Below, in pieces: positions 1-6,422 of a stretch of DNA of 7,378 nucleotides. Location: assembly GCA_938041725.1 (NCBI GenBank), contig CALISX010000425.1, forward strand, positions 1 through 7,378, given 5' to 3'. The first letter of the stretch is position 1. Every line of letters starts with the position of its first letter. A program made the translations under genes and the position numbers. The stretch is from an uncultured Lachnoanaerobaculum sp. Its GTDB lineage: Bacteria; Bacillota; Clostridia; Lachnospirales; Lachnospiraceae. Under the pieces are notes generated by a model. It was not told where the DNA came from. It ran no database searches and saw only the letters and a program-made list of their open reading frames with translations.

Positions 1-1
1 C

Positions 2-82
2 TCCCGTAAAATCAAGCTTTTGGAACTAAAAACAGGTGGTGAACTTGACACTACCTATCGTTTTTTGGAGGTATTTTTATGA
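2..82 (+). CDS. Possible C-terminal tail of an upstream gene (very uncertain)
   Basis: Reading from base 2, a frame stays open for 26 codons and ends at TGA 80-82. This stop overlaps the ATG of the binding-protein gene in an ATGA arrangement typical of translational coupling. No family is recognisable in so short a stretch, and 26 stop-free codons occur by chance in roughly a quarter to a third of random frames. The other two forward frames close within this stretch. It could equally be untranslated leader. Sequence to the left of the window would settle it. Confidence 0.15.
   Translation, partial: SRKIKLLELKTGGELDTTYRFLEVFL
67..71 (+). promoter_or_regulatory. Ribosome binding site of the binding-protein gene
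   Basis: GGAGG lies 7 bases before the ATG at 79, inside a T-rich context. It supports that start over any alternative. The TTGACA-like hexamer at 45-50 has no credible -10 partner at 16-18 bases, because that position falls on this ribosome binding site, so no promoter is called. Confidence 0.8.
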
Positions 83-1284
83 AAAAAAGACTTGCAGCAA
101 TCGGTTTGGCATTGGCCCTGGCCGCATCCTTAATGGCCTGCGGCTCTTCCTCATCCGGGGGAGGCGGAAGCTCCTCGGAGTCCCAGGGGGTGACCAGTCA
201 GGCAGCCCAGGGAGATTCCTCCCAGGCAGCAGATACCGCAAATGCCACCAGTCCTGTGGCTGGGAAAAAGGTAGCCTACATTATGCTGATGCCCTCTGCC
301 ACTATTTTCCAGATGTGGAAGGATTCCTGTGCAGAGCTTTGCAAGGCTCTGGGGGTACAGTTTGACTTTTTCTTCTGTGATTCTGATTTTAACAAGTGGC
401 AGGATACCATCCGCAGCTGTGCTTCTGCCGGATATGACGGACTGCTGGTAAGCCATGGCAACCAGGACGGCTCCTATGTATTTCTGAAGGAGATCACAGA
501 ACAGTATCCGAATATGAAGATTGTTACCTTTGATACCCAGTTCTATACAGATGGAGAGTATAAGAAGCTGGAGGGCGTAACCCAGATGTTCCAGCAGGAC
601 AAGTCTCTGGTTACGGTTTTACTGGATCAGATGGTGGAAAAGTATGGAGAAGGGGTTCGCCTGATTAAGGTTTGGAGAGGCCCCAACTATAACAGCCCCT
701 TTGACAGAAGGGAAGTGGGCTGGCAGGAGTATGAAAAGGCAGGAAAGATCAAAACAGTGGGAGAGATCCAGCCTTTGCAGGATTCTGTGGATTCCGCCAA
801 CACTGTGTCCGCCGCCTATCTGCAGGGCATCAAGAGAGAGGATGTGGACGGGGTCATCGCCTACTATGACATGTATGGGCAGGGGCTTTACAATGCCATT
901 TTGGAAAACAGCAATTTTAACGGCACCAATGGGGAAGCCCTTCCCATGGCCTCTGTGGACATTGACCCGGTGGATATTACCAATATGATGACCAAGCCGG
1001 AGGTTTGGACAGCGGCTGGAACCACGGACTGGACTGTAAACGGAGAGATTGCCATGCGGATTTTGATGCTGGAGCTGGCAGGGGAGTATGATAAGATCTA
1101 CGATCCCGCCACAGGACAAAAGGGTGTGGATGTGGTGGAGGTTCCCGGAACCGCCATTACCGCTGCTTCCTTAAAGTCTGATTCCACAGTGCAGAATCTG
1201 GGGAATGTGGCAGGGGATACCTATGGCAATCTGGATTATTTATCTGAAACAGATTGGATGCCCAAGGATTTGATTCATAAGTAA
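79..1284 (+). CDS. Sugar ABC transporter substrate-binding lipoprotein
   Basis: This 401-residue protein is the extracytoplasmic receptor of the importer encoded just downstream. The N-terminus is a lipoprotein signal: Lys/Arg at 2-4, a hydrophobic stretch 5-18, and a lipobox LMAC with the lipidated Cys at 21. A low-complexity Gly/Ser/Gln/Ala linker (about 22-61) tethers the folded part to the membrane. From about 63 the sequence follows the type I periplasmic-binding-protein fold of RbsB-like sugar receptors: a first beta strand (KKVAYIM), an amphipathic helix with Trp/Cys, then a segment near 120-140 with an SAGYDGLLV pattern like the family's ligand-cleft strand. Its ligand is not predictable from sequence. 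Linkage to MtnK- and MtnA-type enzymes suggests a pentose or modified pentose such as methylthioribose or 5-deoxyribose; that is inference. The start is fixed by GGAGG at 67-71. A structured 210-base gap follows, so the gene may be expressed more strongly than the rest of the operon. Confidence 0.9.
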   Translation: MKKRLAAIGLALALAASLMACGSSSSGGGGSSSESQGVTSQAAQGDSSQAADTANATSPVAGKKVAYIMLMPSATIFQMWKDSCAELCKALGVQFDFFFCDSDFNKWQDTIRSCASAGYDGLLVSHGNQDGSYVFLKEITEQYPNMKIVTFDTQFYTDGEYKKLEGVTQMFQQDKSLVTVLLDQMVEKYGEGVRLIKVWRGPNYNSPFDRREVGWQEYEKAGKIKTVGEIQPLQDSVDSANTVSAAYLQGIKREDVDGVIAYYDMYGQGLYNAILENSNFNGTNGEALPMASVDIDPVDITNMMTKPEVWTAAGTTDWTVNGEIAMRILMLELAGEYDKIYDPATGQKGVDVVEVPGTAITAASLKSDSTVQNLGNVAGDTYGNLDYLSETDWMPKDLIHK

Positions 1285-1397
1285 ACCTCTGACAGGTATG
1301 CGCAGCCGTCTTCTTGGCAGTCGGGAGCTGTTTGGCAGCGGAGTGATGCGCAGATTGATATCTATGGTGGTGCCGGTTTGCCGGCATGAGGGTTTAC
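1281..1397 (+). repeat. Long-range inverted repeat bracketing the gap after the binding-protein gene
   Basis: GTAAACCTC at 1281-1289, overlapping the TAA stop of the binding-protein gene, is complementary to GAGGGTTTAC at 1388-1397 with one bulged G. The arms are separated by about 98 bases. In RNA this would close a domain containing the compact hairpin at 1371-1386. The interior also holds two short direct repeats: ATGCGCAG at 1298-1305 and 1346-1353, and TTGGCAG at 1314-1320 and 1332-1338. I do not recognise a known riboswitch class. Whether the arms really pair is not shown. Confidence 0.4.
1371..1386 (+). other. Compact GC-rich hairpin in the intergenic gap
   Basis: TGCCGG (1371-1376) and CCGGCA (1381-1386) form a perfect 6-base-pair stem around a TTTG tetraloop, extendable by a G-U pair at 1370/1387. 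No T-run follows, so it is not an intrinsic terminator by itself. It sits just 5' of the right arm of the longer inverted repeat and could be an mRNA-stabilising or processing structure protecting the binding-protein message from 3' decay. Confidence 0.5.
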
Positions 1398-1402
1398 TAA
1401 GG

Positions 1403-1449
1403 GACCCTGGATTCGGCTTGGTTTATCCGCCGTGTTCAGGGTCTTTGTA
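1403..1449 (+). terminator. Hairpin with T-rich tail: probable partial terminator or attenuator
   Basis: GACCCTG (1403-1409) pairs perfectly with CAGGGTC (1437-1443). Inside it, two wobble pairs and an A-T pair, a mismatch, and then CGGC (1414-1417) with GCCG (1429-1432) continue the stem around an 11-base loop. TTTGTAT follows at 1444-1450. The tail is shorter and less pure than in a strong intrinsic terminator, which suits partial read-through. Leaky hairpins directly after the binding-protein gene are a common way for ABC operons to make more receptor than membrane components. That function is inferred here. The element lies upstream of the chosen ATPase start at 1495. Confidence 0.5.
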
Positions 1450-1494
1450 TTAGAAAAAGCAAGAGATGTTTTTTCTGGAGCAGAAAGGGAAAGC

Positions 1495-3030
1495 ATGGAA
1501 AGAATTACATTGCGTACAGAAAAGGTTTCCATTGAATTCCCCGGGGTAAAGGCTTTGCAGAATGTGGATTTTTCCGTAAGCACCGGGGATGTGCTGGCTT
1601 TGGTGGGGGCCAATGGAGCGGGAAAGTCCACTTTGATGAAGGTTTTTGCCGGGGCCAATCCCACCTATACCGGGGATGTATATGTGGGGGATAAGAAGGT
1701 GGAGATCCGCACCCCCTCCGGGGCCAAGGCCCTGGGGATACAAATTGTATACCAGGAGGTGGACACCGCCCTGTATCCCACCCTGAGCGTGGCGGAGAAT
1801 ATCATTCAAAATGATATGATTATGGGAAGAACCAAAACCTTTGTAAACTGGAAAAATGTATACAAGGAAGGCCGGGCCGCTTTGGATAAGCTGAATATTC
1901 CCAGGAGCCAGATTGACGAGCGGAAAATGGTTTCCGAGCTGACTTTGGCCCAAAAGCAAATGGTGCTGATTGCCAAGGCGGTGAAGAATGAGTGCAGCTT
2001 CCTGATTTTAGACGAGCCCACCGCCCCCCTGAGCAATACAGAAACCAAGGAATTGTTTGACCTGGTAAAGCATTTGCATGCAACGGAAAATATTGCCATT
2101 ATCTTTATTTCCCACCGGTTAAATGAGGTGCTGGAAATCTGTCAAAAATATTCTGTGATGCGAAACGGTATGCTCATTGACAGCAGTGATATCACGAAGG
2201 AAACCTCCACCAAGGAAATTGTGGAAAAAATGCTGGGACGAAACTTCAATGAAAGCTTTGAGCGGCAGCACAGCAAAAAGGGCCAGGTGCTTTTCAGCGT
2301 GAAGGGGCTTTGCGGCGCAGAGGGCATGGTCAACAATGTGGATCTGTATGTGCGGGAAGGAGAGATTCTTGGGATTGCAGGTTTAGTGGGAGCGGGAAAA
2401 TCCGAGCTTTGCAAAACTTTATTCGGGGCCTTAAAAGCCGATGCCGGGGAGATCCGTTTGCGGGACCGGGTGTTAAAGCTAAAAAATCCCTCTGGGGCGG
2501 TGAAGGAGCGGATTGCTTTGGTGCCGGAGGAGCGGAGAAAGGAAGGGGTTTTGGTGAATGAAACCGTGAGCTTTAATCTTTCTGCTGCCAGCATGGACAA
2601 ATTCTGCAGTTTTTCTTTTATCAACCGGAAAAAGGTGGATGAGAATGCCAGGGGCTATGTAAAAAGCCTGGGGGTTTCCACTCCCTCGGTGCATCAGCTG
2701 GTACGCAATCTCTCCGGAGGGAACCAGCAAAAGGTGGCGGTGGGCAAATGGCTCAGTGCGGACTGCGATGTATATATCTTTGACGAGCCCACCAAGGGGG
2801 TGGACGTGGGAGCCAAGCAGGATATTTTTCACTTGATTTCGAAAATTGCCCATTCCGGGAAGGCGGTTATTTATGCTACCTGTGAAAATTCCGAGCTGCT
2901 GTCTTTGACGGACCGGATGTATGTGATGTACAGCGGCAAAATTATGGCGGAGCTGGAAACCGCAAAAACCAATGAAGATGAAATTATGTTCTACAGCGTA
3001 GGCGGACAGGAAAAGGAAGCTGTGGGTTAG
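1495..3030 (+). CDS. Sugar ABC transporter ATP-binding protein, two fused ATPase domains (RbsA/MglA type)
   Basis: This 511-residue cytoplasmic ATPase powers the importer. The first ABC domain has Walker A GANGAGKS (38-45), a Q-loop VYQEVDTALYPTLSVAEN around 84-101, a degenerate signature LTLAQKQ (149-155) and Walker B LILDEPTAPLS with Asp173/Glu174. The second has GLVGAGKS (296-303), a canonical LSGGNQQK signature (from 406) and IFDEPTKGVDVGAK with Asp430/Glu431. Tandem domains of about 500 residues with exactly these motifs define the carbohydrate-uptake CUT2 class. The frame stays open leftwards to a GTG at 1432, but that codon lies in a hairpin and its extra 21 residues resemble nothing in the family. 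ATG 1495, with AAGGGA at 1485-1490, gives the usual short N-terminus (EFPGVKAL at 14-21). The stop is 8 bases before the permease start, so the two are probably translationally coupled. Unlike typical members, the second Walker A keeps its Lys. Confidence 0.93.
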   Translation: MERITLRTEKVSIEFPGVKALQNVDFSVSTGDVLALVGANGAGKSTLMKVFAGANPTYTGDVYVGDKKVEIRTPSGAKALGIQIVYQEVDTALYPTLSVAENIIQNDMIMGRTKTFVNWKNVYKEGRAALDKLNIPRSQIDERKMVSELTLAQKQMVLIAKAVKNECSFLILDEPTAPLSNTETKELFDLVKHLHATENIAIIFISHRLNEVLEICQKYSVMRNGMLIDSSDITKETSTKEIVEKMLGRNFNESFERQHSKKGQVLFSVKGLCGAEGMVNNVDLYVREGEILGIAGLVGAGKSELCKTLFGALKADAGEIRLRDRVLKLKNPSGAVKERIALVPEERRKEGVLVNETVSFNLSAASMDKFCSFSFINRKKVDENARGYVKSLGVSTPSVHQLVRNLSGGNQQKVAVGKWLSADCDVYIFDEPTKGVDVGAKQDIFHLISKIAHSGKAVIYATCENSELLSLTDRMYVMYSGKIMAELETAKTNEDEIMFYSVGGQEKEAVG

Positions 3031-3038
3031 GAGGAAAT

Positions 3039-4022
3039 GTGGAAAAAACAGGGAATAAAAACTTGGTCAAATTCATTGTAAACTGGGCGGCTGTGATTAC
3101 ATTGATTGCCTGTTTCTTTATCTTTACCGGTATAAAGGGAACCCTCTTTATGTCCAGCAACAATATGGTAAATATTTTGCGGGCCATGGCCATCAATACG
3201 GTTTTCGGCATTGCAGCCACCATCACCATGTCTCCGGACGGCTTTGATATGTCAGCAGGCACCTTGGCCAGCTGCTCTGCCTATGTATTTGTTTCCACCT
3301 ATCTGTGGTTCGGGCTGCCTTTGCCCATGGCCATTTTGGTGTGCATCATTGTTACCTTGGTGATGTATCAACTGACCATGTTTTTGATTTTGGTGTGCAA
3401 GATTCCGGATATGCTGGCAACCTGTGCCTTAATGTTTGTACACCAGGGCATTGGACAATGGTACATCGGAGGGGGCGCAGTGTCCACTGGCATGCCCACC
3501 CCCTGGGGAGCGCCCCCTGTGCGGGTGATGCTTTCGGATTATTTTTCCATGATCGGACGGGCACCCTGGATCATTATCATTATGTTTGCCTGTGTGGCCA
3601 TTGCCCATGTGTTTTTGAACTATACCAAGCATGGCCGGTATCTCTATGCCATGGGGGGCAACAGGGAGGCCGCCAGACTTTCCGGTATTAATATAAAAAA
3701 ATATAGATATGTGGCAGGCATGATCACCGCTGTATTCATTGCCGTGGGAGGAATTTTGGTGGCTTCCAGGGGCAGCTCTGCCCAGGTTATGTGCTGCGAT
3801 AACTATTTGATGCCCTCTTTGGCGGCTGTATTTGTGGGCCGCAGTGTGGGAGGAGCGGAAAAGCCCAATGCCATCGGTACCATGATCGGATCCATGCTGG
3901 TGTCCACCTTGGAAAACGGCTTGACCATCTGTGCTGTACCCTTCTATGTGCTGCCTGCGGTAAAGGGTGCTGTTTTGGTACTGGCCTTGATTGCAGCCTA
4001 TGCCACAAAGAAGGAAAATTAG
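3039..4022 (+). CDS. Sugar ABC transporter permease (RbsC type, BPD_transp_2 family)
   Basis: This 327-residue polytopic membrane protein forms the transport channel, presumably as a homodimer because no second permease is encoded in the window. A first hydrophobic segment lies at about 13-30, with several more to about 322. The family-typical DGFDMSAGTLAS (67-78) corresponds to the GGIDLSVGS region of RbsC. The cytoplasmic coupling loop HGRYLYAMGGNREAARLSGI (198-217) contacts the ATPase. The start is a GTG. AGGAGG at 3029-3034, partly inside the preceding stop codon, is 4 bases before it. The ATG at 3037 overlaps this GTG but is out of frame and soon stops. The same 4-base spacing recurs before the next two genes, which supports the choice. 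It ends 15 bases before the kinase gene. Confidence 0.92.
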   Translation: MEKTGNKNLVKFIVNWAAVITLIACFFIFTGIKGTLFMSSNNMVNILRAMAINTVFGIAATITMSPDGFDMSAGTLASCSAYVFVSTYLWFGLPLPMAILVCIIVTLVMYQLTMFLILVCKIPDMLATCALMFVHQGIGQWYIGGGAVSTGMPTPWGAPPVRVMLSDYFSMIGRAPWIIIIMFACVAIAHVFLNYTKHGRYLYAMGGNREAARLSGINIKKYRYVAGMITAVFIAVGGILVASRGSSAQVMCCDNYLMPSLAAVFVGRSVGGAEKPNAIGTMIGSMLVSTLENGLTICAVPFYVLPAVKGAVLVLALIAAYATKKEN

Positions 4023-4037
4023 GAATTAGGAGGAATT

Positions 4038-5261
4038 ATGTCCAGATTTGATACCTATTTTCAGATGGATGTGGAAGACATCATTGAATATACTCTGGAA
4101 AAGGCTTCCATGATCCCCTGGGATCAGGAAAGTATGCAGGTGGAAGTCCCCAGGGAGCATGGAAATTTAAACTATGTGTATAAGGTATGGGATGGAGCAG
4201 GACACAAAATTTTCATCAAACAGGCAGGAACGGAAACCAGGATTTCCAAGGATATGAAGCCCTCCACCGACCGGAACCGCCTGGAGTCAGAGATCCTTTT
4301 ACTGGAGGAAAAATATGCTCCCGGCATGGTGCCCCATATTTATTTCTATGATACGGTGATGTGTGCCTGCGGCATGGAGGACTGTTCGGATTTTTTGGTG
4401 ATGCGCAATGCCTTGATGGCCTTTCATACCTATCCGGACTTTGCAGAGCATATCACAGAGTTTTTGGTGGATACCCTTTTGATGACCAGCGATGTGGTGA
4501 TGGACCACCGGCAGAAAAAGGAACTGGTGGGGCAGTTTATCTCTCCGGATCTTTGCGACATTACGGAAAAGCTGGTATTCATGGAGCCTTATAATGATTT
4601 GAACCGCAGGAACAATGTATTCCCTCCCAACAAGGCCTTTGTGGAAAAGGAGCTATATGGGGACAAGGCCCTGCACCTGGCGGTGGCAAAACTGAAATTT
4701 AAGTTTATGACGGAGGCCCAGAGCCTGATCCAGGGGGATCTGCACACCGGCTCCATTTTTGTAAAGGACAGGGAAACCAAGGTCTTTGACTCGGAGTTTG
4801 GAACCTTTGCCCCCATGGGCTATGATATCGGCAATATTATCGCCAATATGGTGTTTGCCTATGATTACGGCATGGCAAATGGGAAGAAGAGCTTTTGCGA
4901 CTGGGTGTTAAAGACCATTGAGGAGATTGTGGATCTGTTCATTGTAAAGTTCAATAAAAAATACCAGGAAGCAGTGACAGAGCCCATGGCCAAGGTGGAG
5001 GGGTTTCAGGAGTGGTATCTCCAGGAGGTTTTAAAAGACAGCGCTGGTTTTGCAGGAACGGAGCTTCACAGAAGAACTGTGGGCATGGCCAATGTGGCGG
5101 ATGTAAAGGGAATTGCAGATGAAAATCTTCGGATCATTGCGGAACGCACCAACATCCTTTTAGGAAAGGAACTGATTTTGCATCAGGAGAAATTCACCAA
5201 GGGAGCGGAGTATGTCAGGGCCATTGAAAGGGCCTGTGTGGATGCCGCCAGATCTTTATAG
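4038..5261 (+). CDS. mtnK: S-methyl-5-thioribose kinase family protein (MtnK-like)
   Basis: This 407-residue protein matches the MtnK family in length (about 400) and motifs, within the aminoglycoside-phosphotransferase/protein-kinase-like fold. MtnK uses ATP to phosphorylate the C1 hydroxyl of 5-methylthioribose. Visible elements are a glycine-containing ATP loop REHGNLNYVYKV (39-50) with Lys61 as the likely beta-3 lysine, an EPYNDLNRRNNVFPP segment (183-197), a catalytic loop GDLHTGSIF (233-241) with Asp234, the metal-binding DSE (251-253) in place of DFG, and twin arginines Arg345/Arg346 in HRRTVG, which in characterised MtnK contact the substrate. All catalytic elements look intact. AGGAGG at 4028-4033 sets the start. 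The gene is followed after 8 bases by its usual partner mtnA, so a kinase-isomerase pair is well supported. The substrate could instead be 5-deoxyribose, as for the related DrdK activity, or another pentose supplied by the importer. Confidence 0.88.
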   Translation: MSRFDTYFQMDVEDIIEYTLEKASMIPWDQESMQVEVPREHGNLNYVYKVWDGAGHKIFIKQAGTETRISKDMKPSTDRNRLESEILLLEEKYAPGMVPHIYFYDTVMCACGMEDCSDFLVMRNALMAFHTYPDFAEHITEFLVDTLLMTSDVVMDHRQKKELVGQFISPDLCDITEKLVFMEPYNDLNRRNNVFPPNKAFVEKELYGDKALHLAVAKLKFKFMTEAQSLIQGDLHTGSIFVKDRETKVFDSEFGTFAPMGYDIGNIIANMVFAYDYGMANGKKSFCDWVLKTIEEIVDLFIVKFNKKYQEAVTEPMAKVEGFQEWYLQEVLKDSAGFAGTELHRRTVGMANVADVKGIADENLRIIAERTNILLGKELILHQEKFTKGAEYVRAIERACVDAARSL

Positions 5262-5269
5262 GAGGTGCT

Positions 5270-6376
5270 ATGGAAAAACAATCCATGGAGGAGTTTTTTG
5301 AACAGGTTATTACGGTGAAATGGGGAAACAATAAAAGATCGGTGGATATTATCGACCAGACCCTGCTTCCCGGAGAAATGGTACGGATACAGCTGTGTAC
5401 CAGGGAGGAGATATGGGAGGCTATTAAAAAGCTCAGGGTCCGGGGAGCCCCGGCCATTGGCGTCTGTGCTGCCTATGGGATTGCGGTGGAGGCAGCAAAG
5501 ATTGATGCAGATTCCCATTTGGAATTTTATGAAAAATTCCATGCCATCAAGGAATATCTGGCCACCTCCCGTCCCACGGCAGTGAATCTGTTCTGGGCCT
5601 TGAACCGCATGGAAAAGCTGGTGAAGGAAAACCCCTCCCAGGACATAAAGACCATGAAGGAGCTGTTGTTTTTGGAAGCAGAGAAAATCCGGAACGAGGA
5701 TGTGGAAATCAGCCGCAGCATCGGCAGATACGGCTTTGAAATTCTCCGTTCCTTACAAAAAGAGGGAAGGCCTGTGGGAATTTTGACCCATTGCAATGCG
5801 GGAACCTTGGCCACTGCCAAATACGGCACTGCCACTGCTCCCATGTATATTGCCCTGGAGCAGGGCTTTGCACCGGAAGCCATGCATGTATACTGCGATG
5901 AAACCCGTCCTCTTCTCCAGGGAGCCAGGCTTACTGCCCTGGAGTTGTCCAGGTCTGGAATTCCCACCACTTTGCAATGCGACAACATGGCCTCTGTACT
6001 CATGGGATCAGGGAAAATAGATGTGGTTTTTGTGGGCTGCGACAGGGTGGCGGCCAATGGGGATGCAGCCAATAAAATCGGCACCAATACCGTGGCTGTC
6101 CTGGCAAAGCATTACGGCATTCCCTTCTATGTCTGCGCTCCCAGCTCCACCATTGACATGAGCATTGAAACCGGGGCCCAGATTCCCATTGAAATGCGGG
6201 ATCCCATGGAGATTGCCTCCATGTGGTACAAAACCCCCATGGCCCCGGAGGGGATAGACATCTTTAATCCCGCCTTTGATGTAACGGACCACAGCCTGAT
6301 CACCGGCATGATTACGGAAAGGGGAATCTGCAAAGGGGATTTTAAAAAGGAATTCACGAAATTGGGAATCTGTTAG
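5270..6376 (+). CDS. mtnA: S-methyl-5-thioribose-1-phosphate isomerase family protein (MtnA-like)
   Basis: This 368-residue enzyme belongs to the MtnA/eIF2B-related aldose-ketose isomerases, which convert 5-methylthioribose 1-phosphate to 5-methylthioribulose 1-phosphate without opening a free aldehyde. Diagnostic motifs are IDQTLLPGE (28-36), VRGAPAIGV (57-65), SRPTAVNLFWAL (100-111), THCNAGTLAT (173-182) with catalytic Cys175, DETRPLLQGARLTA (210-223), the GCDRVAANGDAANKIGT segment (256-272) with catalytic Asp258, and NPAFDVT near the C-terminus. Both catalytic residues are present. The start ATG has AGGAGG at 5260-5265 overlapping the kinase stop, 4 bases away, and a downstream ATG at 5285 is less well placed. 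Usual length is about 350, so this is a full protein. Family members also act on 5-deoxyribose 1-phosphate (DrdI), and related ones on ribose 1,5-bisphosphate, so the exact substrate is open. Confidence 0.9.
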   Translation: MEKQSMEEFFEQVITVKWGNNKRSVDIIDQTLLPGEMVRIQLCTREEIWEAIKKLRVRGAPAIGVCAAYGIAVEAAKIDADSHLEFYEKFHAIKEYLATSRPTAVNLFWALNRMEKLVKENPSQDIKTMKELLFLEAEKIRNEDVEISRSIGRYGFEILRSLQKEGRPVGILTHCNAGTLATAKYGTATAPMYIALEQGFAPEAMHVYCDETRPLLQGARLTALELSRSGIPTTLQCDNMASVLMGSGKIDVVFVGCDRVAANGDAANKIGTNTVAVLAKHYGIPFYVCAPSSTIDMSIETGAQIPIEMRDPMEIASMWYKTPMAPEGIDIFNPAFDVTDHSLITGMITERGICKGDFKKEFTKLGIC

Positions 6377-6422
6377 CATAAGATCTGCCTGCTGGCACAG
6401 TTATCATAGAGAGGAGTTAACA

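Noticed and set aside
45..50. TTGACA resembling a perfect -35 promoter box
   Set aside because: The -10 position 17 bases downstream falls on the GGAGG ribosome binding site and nothing like TATAAT is near, so a promoter here is not supported.
36..365. 109-codon open frame overlapping the start of the binding-protein gene
   Set aside because: It is an out-of-frame shadow of the lipoprotein gene, has a Gly/Arg-rich sequence with no recognisable domain, and lacks its own ribosome binding site.
619..1119. 166-codon open frame on the minus strand
   Set aside because: It is antisense to a well-supported gene and its His/Ile/Gly-rich content is typical of the complement of Lachnospiraceae-type codons. 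Other long antisense frames such as 5527-6087 were rejected for the same reason.
3037..3039. ATG as alternative start of the permease
   Set aside because: It is in a different frame and meets a stop after 14 codons. The overlapping GTG at 3039 opens the true frame.
6377..6422. TGCC/GGCA hairpin between the isomerase and dhaK genes as a terminator
   Set aside because: The stem is only 4 base pairs and no T-run follows, so it does not separate dhaK from the operon.
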